Part shown: piece after piece, positions 7,377 to 12,628 of the stretch
How the letters are laid out: each line of letters begins with the position of its first letter
Position numbering within the stretch: the stretch's first letter is position 1
Assembly: GCA_027296525.1 (NCBI GenBank)
Contig: JAPUJA010000080.1
Span: forward strand, 1 to 12,628
DNA length: 12,628 nt
Source of the DNA: Pseudomonadota bacterium
GTDB lineage: Bacteria > Pseudomonadota > Alphaproteobacteria > UBA828 > JAPUJA01
Direction of reading: 5' to 3'
Position numbers and translations under genes: made by a program
The notes under the pieces: model-generated
What the model saw: the letters and a program-made list of their open reading frames with translations, nothing else
Database searches by the model: none
What the model was told of the DNA's origin: nothing

Positions 7377-8327
7377 TCAACCTGAATCGGAGTCGTTCCT
7401 TTGTTCGGCGGGCCCGCTCGCCTCGGGCGGCGGGATCTCGAGAGCCTCCTGGGGCAGGTCGAACACGGAGGCCTGAGATCGAGGCGCGCGAAGGAGCTTG
7501 AGAAGGCGCACGATCATGCCCCGAAGCTCGTGGCGGTGGACGACCATATCGACCATGCCATGCTCCAAGAGATATTCGGAACGCTGGAATCCCTCAGGCA
7601 GTTTCTCGTGTATCGTCTCCTCGATGACGCGTCGGCCCGCGAAGCCGATGATCGCGTCGGGCTCCGCGATCAAGAGATCGCCGAGTGAGGCAAAAGAGGC
7701 GGTCACGCCGCCCGTCGTCGGATGGGTGAGCACGACCAAATAGGGCAAACCCGCATCCTTCACCTCGTTGATCCCAATCGTGGTTCGCGCCATCTGCATC
7801 AAGGAAAGCACCCCTTCCTGCATGCGCGCGCCGCCCGAGGCGGGAATCGCGATCAGGCTCGCCTCCTGGAGAACGGCGAGCCGCGAGGCCGTGAGCATCG
7901 CCGCGCCCACGGCGATGCCCATCGAGCCCCCGAGAAAGCCGAAGTCGAGCGCCGCGACGACCACGGGCTCTCCATCCATGGTGCCATGGGCGACCAGGAT
8001 CGCATCCTCTTGGCCGGTCGCGGCCTGCGCGGCGCGCAGACGGTCGGTGTAGCGCTTGCGGTCCTTGAACTTCAGGGGGTCGGTCGCCGTCTTGGGCAGC
8101 TCGATGAGCTGATACTGGCCCTCGTCGAACAGCGCGTCGAAACGCTGCTTGGGTCCGATACGCATGTGATGCTCGCATTGCGGGCAGACGAAGAGGCTCG
8201 CCGCGAGCTCCCGGCGGAAGATCATCTGCTCGCATTGCGGGCATTTGTCCCAAAGGTTCTCGGGGATGTCCGGCTTGCGCACGAGGGCGCGAACCTTCGG
8301 CCGAACGAAGCGGTCGAGCCAGCTCAT
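7377..8327 (-). CDS. accD: Acetyl-CoA carboxylase carboxyltransferase subunit beta AccD
   Basis: AccD is the beta half of the carboxyltransferase that moves the carboxyl group from biotin to acetyl-CoA, making malonyl-CoA for fatty acid synthesis. It works with AccA, which is not in this window. The 316-residue protein starts MSWLDRFVRPK and carries a four-cysteine zinc finger (Cys29, 32, 48, 51). The crotonase-like core includes ALDFGFLGGSMG, PASGGARMQEG, THPTTGGVTASFA and GFAGRRVIEETI. The tail after about residue 285 is acidic and proline-rich, as is common in alphaproteobacterial AccD. ATG at 8327 overlaps the trpA stop in an ATGA arrangement, so accD is likely translated by coupling to trpA. 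This trpA-accD-folC linkage is typical of alphaproteobacteria. Confidence 0.98.
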   Translation of the reverse strand: MSWLDRFVRPKVRALVRKPDIPENLWDKCPQCEQMIFRRELAASLFVCPQCEHHMRIGPKQRFDALFDEGQYQLIELPKTATDPLKFKDRKRYTDRLRAAQAATGQEDAILVAHGTMDGEPVVVAALDFGFLGGSMGIAVGAAMLTASRLAVLQEASLIAIPASGGARMQEGVLSLMQMARTTIGINEVKDAGLPYLVVLTHPTTGGVTASFASLGDLLIAEPDAIIGFAGRRVIEETIHEKLPEGFQRSEYLLEHGMVDMVVHRHELRGMIVRLLKLLRAPRSQASVFDLPQEALEIPPPEASGPAEQRNDSDSG

Positions 8328-9172
8328 GACGCGCTCGAGGGCGGCACGCGCGCGCTCCGCACGCCTTGGGCAAGGGCCCGCACGAAACCGACGACCTCTT
8401 CGACGAGACCGGCGCGCGGCCGGCCGTCGGCCTCGAGCGCCCCGGCGATCACCTTGACGAGCGCCGAGCCCACGACCGCGGCCTCGGCCACGCGCGCGAT
8501 CTCGGCGGCGTCTTCGGGCGTCTTGATGCCGAAGCCGACGGCGACGGGAAGCCCGCTCTTGCGCTTCAAGTTCGAGACCGCCTTGTCGATCGCCTCGATC
8601 GCGCCACGCTTCGCGCCCGTGATGCCGGTCACCGAGACGTAGTAGATGAATCCGCCCGCGTTCGCGAGCACGCTGGGCAGGCGCTCCTCATCCGTCGTCG
8701 GCGTCGCAAGACGGATGAACCGGATACCCTTCGCGAGCGCGGGCAAGCAGAGCTCGGCGTCTTCTTCCGGCGGCAGGTCGACCACGATCAGGCCATCGAC
8801 GCCCGCATCCCGCGCGGCGTCCAGGAAGGGTTCCACCCCAAAATGATGGATCGGGTTGTAATAGCCCATGAGCACCACGGGCGTTTCATCGTCGCGCGCG
8901 CGGAAACGGCGCACCATGTCGAGCACCTCACGAAGCTTGATGCCCGCCTTCAAGGCCCGTTGACCGGCGACCTGAATGGCCGGACCGTCGGCCATCGGAT
9001 CGGTGAAGGGCATGCCGAGCTCGACGATATCCGCGCCCGCCTCGGGCAGCCTTGCAAAGATCTCGAAACCGGCCTTGGGGTTGGGATCGCCCGCCATGAC
9101 ATAGGTCACGAGGCCCGCGCGGCCTTCACGCGCAAGATCTGCGAAGCGGCGTTCGATTCGACCGGATGGCAA
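8324..9172 (-). CDS. trpA: Tryptophan synthase alpha chain TrpA
   Basis: TrpA cleaves indole-3-glycerol phosphate and passes indole through a tunnel to TrpB. The 282-residue TIM barrel shows YVMAGDPNP, VELGMPFTDPMADGPAIQ with catalytic Glu51 and Asp62 (matching Salmonella Glu49 and Asp60), VLMGYYNPI, GLIVVDLPPEE, FIYYVSVTGITG and VGFGIKTPEDA. The start is a TTG at 9172, chosen because GGAGGGG (9184-9178 on the minus strand) stands five to seven bases before it and no ATG or GTG lies close in frame. The trpB stop is 13 bases upstream and the accD start overlaps the trpA stop. The C-terminal tail (SARVPPSSAS) extends slightly past the usual end. Confidence 0.98.
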   Translation of the reverse strand: MPSGRIERRFADLAREGRAGLVTYVMAGDPNPKAGFEIFARLPEAGADIVELGMPFTDPMADGPAIQVAGQRALKAGIKLREVLDMVRRFRARDDETPVVLMGYYNPIHHFGVEPFLDAARDAGVDGLIVVDLPPEEDAELCLPALAKGIRFIRLATPTTDEERLPSVLANAGGFIYYVSVTGITGAKRGAIEAIDKAVSNLKRKSGLPVAVGFGIKTPEDAAEIARVAEAAVVGSALVKVIAGALEADGRPRAGLVEEVVGFVRALAQGVRSARVPPSSAS

Positions 9173-9177
9173 AAGCT

Positions 9178-9184
9178 CCCCTCC
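9178..9184 (-). promoter_or_regulatory. Ribosome binding site deciding the trpA TTG start
   Basis: On the minus strand GGAGGGG follows directly after the trpB stop TAG and precedes TTG at 9172. It is the only good ribosome site near the trpA N-terminus. Confidence 0.75.
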
Positions 9185-9185
9185 G

Positions 9186-10400
9186 CTAAATCTTGACGCC
9201 GAGGGCGTCGGCGACGATGAAAATATCCTTATCGCCGCGGCCGCACATGTTCATCAGGATGATGTGTTCCGGGCCGAGCTCGGGTGCGATCTTCGCCACA
9301 TGGGCGAGCGCGTGAGAGGGTTCGAGCGCCGGGATGATGCCCTCGAGGCGCGAGCAAAGCTGAAACGCCTCGAGCGCCTCCTGATCCGTCACCGAGACGT
9401 ATTCGACCCTTTTGACGTCGTGGAGCCAGGCGTGCTCGGGGCCGACGCCCGGATAATCGAGGCCGGCGGAGATCGAATGCGCCTCGAGGATCTGACCGTC
9501 ATCGTCCTGCAAGAGATAGGTGCGGTTGCCGTGAAGCACGCCGGGCGTGCCGGCGGTGAGCGAAGCGGCGTGCTTGCCCGTCTCGATGCCGAGACCGGCC
9601 GCCTCGACGCCGATCATGGCCACCCCATCCTCGTCGAGAAACGGGTGGAAGAGTCCCATCGCGTTCGAGCCCCCGCCGATGCAGGCGACGAGCGTGTCCG
9701 GCAGGCGGCCCTCCGCCTTCATCATCTGATCGCGCGCCTCGCGGCCGATGACCGACTGAAAGTCGCGCACGAGCTCAGGGTACGGATGGGGCCCCGCGAC
9801 CGTTCCGATGATATAGAAGGTCGTCTCCACGTTGGTCACCCAGTCGCGCAACGCCTCGTTCATCGCATCCTTGAGGGTGTTGGAGCCCGAGGTGACGGGA
9901 ACGACCTCGGCGCCTAAGAGTTTCATGCGGAAGACGATGGGCGCTTGGCGCTCGATGTCCTTCGTGCCCATATAGACCGTGCAGGGCAGATCGAAGAGCG
10001 CGGCGACGGTCGCCGTCGCGACGCCGTGCTGGCCCGCGCCGGTCTCCGCGATGATCCGGGTCTTGCCCATCCGCTTGGCGAGCAGGATCTGGCCGATGCA
10101 GTTGTTGATCTTGTGCGCGCCGGTGTGATTGAGCTCATCGCGCTTGAAGTAGATCTTCGCGCCACCGAAATGCGCGGTCAGCCGGCCGGTGAAATAGAGC
10201 GGACTCGGGCGCCCGACATAATGTTCGAGCAAGGTGTCGAACTCGGCCTGGAAGGCGGGATCGCTCTTCGCTTGTGTGTAGGCTTTCTTGAGCTCGAGGA
10301 CGAGCGGCATCAGGGTCTCGGCGACGAAACGTCCGCCGAAGATGCCGAAACGGCCGTGCTCGTCGGGTCCGTCCCGAAAGGTGTTCAAGGGCTCGGTCAA
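9186..10400 (-). CDS. trpB: Tryptophan synthase beta chain TrpB
   Basis: TrpB joins indole and serine to make tryptophan with pyridoxal phosphate. It shows FGIFGGRFVAETLMPL, KRDELNHTGAHKINN with the cofactor lysine (Lys97 in this numbering), AETGAGQHGVATA with catalytic Glu119, and the phosphate loop CIGGGSNAMGLF. I chose the TTG at 10400 (MTEPLNTFRDGPDEHG, 404 aa) because GAGGAG lies seven bases before it and the N-terminus then matches family length. A TTG at 10415, five codons further upstream, is also preceded by GAGGA and cannot be excluded; that second site comes from a 13-base duplication. The trpF stop lies 24 bases upstream. The whole protein reads without gaps and all active-site residues are present. 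Confidence 0.98.
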   Translation of the reverse strand: MTEPLNTFRDGPDEHGRFGIFGGRFVAETLMPLVLELKKAYTQAKSDPAFQAEFDTLLEHYVGRPSPLYFTGRLTAHFGGAKIYFKRDELNHTGAHKINNCIGQILLAKRMGKTRIIAETGAGQHGVATATVAALFDLPCTVYMGTKDIERQAPIVFRMKLLGAEVVPVTSGSNTLKDAMNEALRDWVTNVETTFYIIGTVAGPHPYPELVRDFQSVIGREARDQMMKAEGRLPDTLVACIGGGSNAMGLFHPFLDEDGVAMIGVEAAGLGIETGKHAASLTAGTPGVLHGNRTYLLQDDDGQILEAHSISAGLDYPGVGPEHAWLHDVKRVEYVSVTDQEALEAFQLCSRLEGIIPALEPSHALAHVAKIAPELGPEHIILMNMCGRGDKDIFIVADALGVKI

Positions 10401-10410
10401 CGGGTCTCTC

Positions 10411-10436
10411 CTCAAACGGTGTCCTCAAACGGTGTC
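10411..10436 (-). repeat. Perfect 13-base tandem duplication at the trpF-trpB junction
   Basis: Two identical adjacent copies of ctcaaacggtgtc (plus strand) lie at 10411-10423 and 10424-10436. On the minus strand each unit reads GACACCGTTTGAG: the upstream copy supplies the last trpF codons (Asp-Thr-Val-stop), and the downstream copy supplies part of the trpB ribosome site and a second TTG. It looks like a recent slippage duplication that left both genes intact. Confidence 0.9.
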
Positions 10437-11090
10437 CGAAGCGGGGCGCCCGGCCACCGCGTCCAGAAACGCCCTTATGCGCTCGACGCTCTTCACCCCC
10501 GGGCGGGTCTCCACGCCCGACGATACATCGACCGCCTCGGCCCCTGCGATCGCGATCGCCTCGGCGACGTTTCCGGGCGTCAGCCCGCCGGAGAGGAGCC
10601 AGGGCCGACCCCCGCCAGCATCCTTGCGCGCAAGCAGCCGCCAGTCGAAGGCGCGAGCGTTGCCGCCCGGAAGCGCGTCGTCAAGCGCAGCGGGGGCCTT
10701 GGCGTCGAACATCAGCCAGTCGGCCACCTCGGCGAACGCGGCCACGGGCTCGAGGTCGGCCTCGATAGCCAGCTTGATCGCCTTAATCACCGGACGGGCG
10801 AAGCGTGCCCGGATCATGGCGACGCGCTCGGGCGACTCGGCGCCGTGGAGCTGGATCATGTCGAGACAGGCGCGCGCCGCTTCCAATTCCGGATCCCCCG
10901 GGTTCACGAACACGCCGACCTTCGCGACCCCTTCGGGCACCCGACGCGCCAGCTCGCGGGCCTCGGCGGGCGAAACGTAGCGCGGCGAGCGCCGATAGAA
11001 GACGAAGCCCACGAATCGCGCGCCGCCCTCGACGGCGGCCGCGATGCCCTCGGGCGTACGAAGCCCGCAGATCTTCACAGCCACGCCCAT
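10425..11090 (-). CDS. trpF: Phosphoribosylanthranilate isomerase TrpF
   Basis: TrpF isomerises N-(5'-phosphoribosyl)anthranilate in tryptophan synthesis. The 221-residue TIM barrel starts MGVAVKICGLRTPEG, with the catalytic cysteine at position 8 and the catalytic Asp129 in LMFDAK. Other family blocks are FVGFVFYRRSPRYVSP, VGVFVNP, IQLHGAESPE, LLSGGLTPGNV and VDVSSGVETRPGVK. The ATG at 11090 has GGAGGA five or so bases before it. Only 15 bases separate it from the pyrF stop, so it should share a transcript with pyrF. The gene ends inside a 13-base tandem duplication that leads into trpB. TrpC, TrpD and TrpE are not here, as is usual where the trp genes are split. Confidence 0.98.
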   Translation of the reverse strand: MGVAVKICGLRTPEGIAAAVEGGARFVGFVFYRRSPRYVSPAEARELARRVPEGVAKVGVFVNPGDPELEAARACLDMIQLHGAESPERVAMIRARFARPVIKAIKLAIEADLEPVAAFAEVADWLMFDAKAPAALDDALPGGNARAFDWRLLARKDAGGGRPWLLSGGLTPGNVAEAIAIAGAEAVDVSSGVETRPGVKSVERIRAFLDAVAGRPASDTV

Positions 11091-11105
11091 GCCGTCCTCC
11101 GGGGG

Positions 11106-11837
11106 TCAGGCCGGGGCGCCCGCCATCTCGTCGGCGATTCGCCCTGCGGCCGCGACGGGATCGCTCGCCTGGGTGATCGGGCGACCAACGACCAGGAAGT
11201 CCGCGCCACGCCGGATCGCCTCGGCGGGCGTCACGATGCGCTTTTGATCGTCCGCCGACGACCAGGCCGGGCGAATGCCCGGCACGACGAGGAGAAAGTC
11301 CGGACCGCAGCGGGCGCGCAGCCTATCGAGCTCGCGGGCGGAACATACGACACCGTCGACCCCGCTGTCTTGAGCGAGCCCGGCCAAACGGCTCACCGCC
11401 TCGGATACGTCGCCCCTGAGGCCGAGCGTTTCAAGGTCTTCCTCATCCATGCTGGTGAGCACCGTCACGGCGATCACCTTGGGGCGCGCGCCGCCGCTCG
11501 CGGCCGCCACCCGATGGGCCGCGCCCATCGCTGCGCGCATCATCGCGGACCCGCCGAGCGCGTGTATCGTGAGCATCGCCGGGCGCATGGCCCCGGCGGC
11601 ACGCACGGCACCCGCGACCGTGTTGGGGATGTCGTAAAGCTTGAGATCGAGGAAGACGGGCGAACCTTCGGCGGCAACAGCCTGTACTCCTTCGGGACCG
11701 TTGGCGGTACAGAATTCGAGCCCGAGCTTGATGCCCGCAACCTGATCCTTGAGCCGGCGGGCAAGACCCCGCGCCGCGCCGAGCTCGACCGTGTCGATGG
11801 CGCATAAAAGGCGGCCCACGCCATCGCGCTCGGCCAT
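11106..11837 (-). CDS. pyrF: Orotidine 5'-phosphate decarboxylase PyrF
   Basis: PyrF carries out the last step of UMP synthesis, decarboxylating OMP. From ATG 11837 it is 243 aa (MAERDGVGRLLCAIDTVELG). The catalytic Lys-Asp-Lys-Asp set is visible as Lys37 in GIKLGLEF and Asp64, Lys66 and Asp69 in FLDLKLYDIPNT; the more usual residue before the last Asp is His, here Tyr. TIHALGG, VTVLTSM, VPGIRP, DQKRIVTP and VVGRPIT complete the family pattern. A GTG at 11864 would add nine residues (MCDRGGKRS) with no family support, so I prefer the ATG, which has a G-rich GGGGGGA about nine bases ahead. The 158 bases before it, up to lapA, contain three stem-loops. It leads directly into trpF. Confidence 0.97.
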   Translation of the reverse strand: MAERDGVGRLLCAIDTVELGAARGLARRLKDQVAGIKLGLEFCTANGPEGVQAVAAEGSPVFLDLKLYDIPNTVAGAVRAAGAMRPAMLTIHALGGSAMMRAAMGAAHRVAAASGGARPKVIAVTVLTSMDEEDLETLGLRGDVSEAVSRLAGLAQDSGVDGVVCSARELDRLRARCGPDFLLVVPGIRPAWSSADDQKRIVTPAEAIRRGADFLVVGRPITQASDPVAAAGRIADEMAGAPA

Positions 11838-11880
11838 GCTCCGTTTCCCCCCGCGGTCACACACACCCGTCGCACGCTCG

Positions 11881-11928
11881 GCCTCTTAGAGGCTCGGCCT
11901 CTTAGAGGCTCGGCCCCTTGAGAGGGGC
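11881..11928. repeat. Three tandem stem-loops upstream of pyrF
   Basis: A 16-base unit gcctcttagaggctcg occurs twice in tandem (11881-11896, 11897-11912), followed by a related third copy. Each copy folds: GCCTC-TTA-GAGGC at 11881-11893 and 11897-11909, and GCCCCT-TGAG-AGGGGC at 11913-11928. The third differs in sequence yet keeps pairing, which suggests the structure is maintained, or simply diverged. On the minus strand they lie between the lapA stop and the pyrF start. No T run follows, so they are not classical terminators; mRNA processing or stability, or a protein-binding role, are possible. Confidence 0.75.
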
Positions 11929-11995
11929 TCTGGCGCGAGTCTACATCAGATCGAGCGGACCCGAAACACGCCAGCAGAGCGGCCAAAAGAGCCCG

Positions 11996-12334
11996 TCAGG
12001 GCACCTCGTCGGCGGGTGGCAAGCTGACCGGAAGCTCTTCCGGCGGACGCCGATCGAGCTGGCGGCGCAAGCCCGCCACCTCCTCCTCGAGGGCCGCGAT
12101 CCGGCGCCGGCGGTTGCGCGCGAGCTGGCGCGTACGCTGGCCGAGCAGCCATTGGAGCACGACCCCGAACAGGACACCGCCGACGAGCGCGCCCAGCACC
12201 ACGACATAGAGCGGCAGGTCGAGCGCGTAGGGCAGGGGATCGAACCCGACGGCCACCTTCTCGCGGTTGGCCAGGGCGAACGCCACCACGATCACGGTGA
12301 CGAGCAGTCCCGCGATCCAACGCAGAACCTTCAC
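11996..12334 (-). CDS. LapA-domain (DUF1049) inner-membrane protein
   Basis: This is a small 112-residue membrane protein of the lipopolysaccharide assembly protein A domain family. In Escherichia coli LapA works with LapB in controlling LPS synthesis; here no lapB is nearby, so the role is inferred only from the family. Two transmembrane helices are seen, about residues 6-22 (WIAGLLVTVIVVAFALA) and 41-64 (ending FGVVLQWLLG). Between them is the family signature ALANREKV with VGFDPLPYALDLPLY. A basic stretch (RTRQLARNRRRR) follows the second helix, then a short coiled coil (IAALEEEVAGLRRQL) and a proline-rich tail, probably cytoplasmic. The GTG at 12334 is preceded by AGGAGG with five bases between. 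The gene follows ihfB at 60 bases, an arrangement common in proteobacteria. Confidence 0.9.
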   Translation of the reverse strand: MKVLRWIAGLLVTVIVVAFALANREKVAVGFDPLPYALDLPLYVVVLGALVGGVLFGVVLQWLLGQRTRQLARNRRRRIAALEEEVAGLRRQLDRRPPEELPVSLPPADEVP

Positions 12335-12353
12335 CTCATCCTCCTGGAATGAC

Positions 12354-12393
12354 GCCGCGCCCGGACGCGCGTCCCGATTGACGCGGGCGCGGC
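12354..12393 (-). repeat. Inverted repeat between ihfB and lapA, possible terminator or attenuator
   Basis: A perfect 10-base inverted repeat (gccgcgcccg at 12354-12363, cgggcgcggc at 12384-12393) begins one base after the ihfB stop. Inside it a second stem, CGCGTC (12368-12373) with GACGCG (12380-12385), shares bases with the outer arm, so the two folds compete. No T run follows on the minus strand and the lapA ribosome site is only about nine bases downstream. It could therefore protect the ihfB mRNA end or reduce lapA translation, not act as a clear terminator. Confidence 0.65.
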
Positions 12394-12394
12394 C

Positions 12395-12628
12395 CTATTT
12401 GGGGTTGAGCCGCTCGCGGAGCTCCTTACCCGTCTTGAAGAAGGGCAGGAATTTCCGATCGACCTGCACGGCCTCGCCGGTGCGCGGATTGCGCCCCATG
12501 CGAGCGGCCCGCTCCCGAACGGAGAAAGCGCCGAAGCCGCGAAGTTCCACCCGGTCGCCCCTCGAAAGCGCCGAGGAGATCTCGCCGAAGACGGTACCCA
12601 CGATCCGTTCAGCATCCTGCAGCTTCAA
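12395..12628 (-). CDS. ihfB: Integration host factor subunit beta, 5' end outside window
   Basis: IHF-beta pairs with IHF-alpha to bind and sharply bend DNA in recombination, replication and promoter control. The 77 visible residues match the family from about position 17 to the C-terminus of the usual ~94. They include DAERIVGTVFGEISSAL, RGDRVELRGFGAFSV, the beta-arm GRNPRTGEAVQV with the intercalating proline, and PFFKTGKELRERLNPK. The frame is open to the window edge, and the codon there (TTG) is an internal Leu, so the start lies outside. FKTGKELRERLN and the beta-arm sequence favour IHF-beta over HU or IHF-alpha. The stop TAG is directly followed by a GC-rich inverted repeat, and lapA follows. 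Confidence 0.95.
   Translation of the reverse strand: MKLQDAERIVGTVFGEISSALSRGDRVELRGFGAFSVRERAARMGRNPRTGEAVQVDRKFLPFFKTGKELRERLNPK

Noticed and set aside
9945..11807. A 620-codon open frame on the plus strand opposite trpB, trpF and pyrF
   Set aside because: It lies antisense to three clearly functional genes, crosses their boundaries, and its translation has no recognisable family blocks. Long antisense open frames are expected in sequence this GC-rich.
11938..11966. Possible promoter on the minus strand before pyrF (TTTCGG, 17 bases, TAGACT)
   Set aside because: The spacing is right and the -10 is fair, but the -35 box matches only two of six consensus bases, so I do not annotate it.
1..12628. 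Search for a new defence system, prophage, transposon, CRISPR array, tRNA or rRNA
   Set aside because: Every stretch over 200 bases is accounted for by a known core-metabolism, repair or nucleoid gene, with no terminal inverted repeats, integrase, regularly spaced repeats or tRNA-like cloverleaf seen by eye.

Overview
The window is a GC-rich stretch of a bacterial chromosome, most likely from an alphaproteobacterium. The evidence is the alpha-type AddAB pair, the neighbourhood trpF-trpB-trpA-accD-folC facing trxA-addA-addB (an order I recall from rhizobial and other alphaproteobacterial genomes), and codon third positions heavily biased to G/C. I cannot assign a genus.

Layout. The plus strand (1-6020) carries the 3' part of addB (cut by the left edge), then addA, then trxA with its own promoter and a hairpin terminator. 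The minus strand (12628 down to 6095) carries, in transcription order, ihfB (5' end cut by the right edge), lapA, pyrF, trpF, trpB, trpA, accD and folC. The two gene sets converge on the short gap between trxA and folC. Genes in the minus array are tightly packed: pyrF-trpF 15 bases apart, trpB-trpA about 13, trpA-accD overlapping as ATGA, and accD-folC overlapping or touching.

How the genes fit together. AddA and AddB form the helicase-nuclease that resects double-strand breaks for RecA. TrxA is the general disulfide reductant. The minus array joins a nucleoid protein (IHF-beta), a small inner-membrane LapA-domain protein, the last step of UMP synthesis (PyrF), three late steps of tryptophan synthesis (TrpF, TrpB, TrpA), the beta subunit of acetyl-CoA carboxylase transferase (AccD) and folylpolyglutamate synthase (FolC).

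Notable points. I see no new system, phage, transposon, CRISPR array, tRNA or rRNA. The strongest anomaly is an apparent frameshift in addA at a (CG)6 run (3931-3942). One extra CG there would restore a normal full-length AddA, so it is either an assembly/sequencing error or a real slippage mutation. Smaller points are a 15-base tandem repeat inside addB, a 13-base tandem duplication across the trpF stop and trpB start region, a cluster of three stem-loops upstream of pyrF, a perfect inverted repeat between ihfB and lapA, and a folC whose conserved N-terminus lies upstream of its first ATG.
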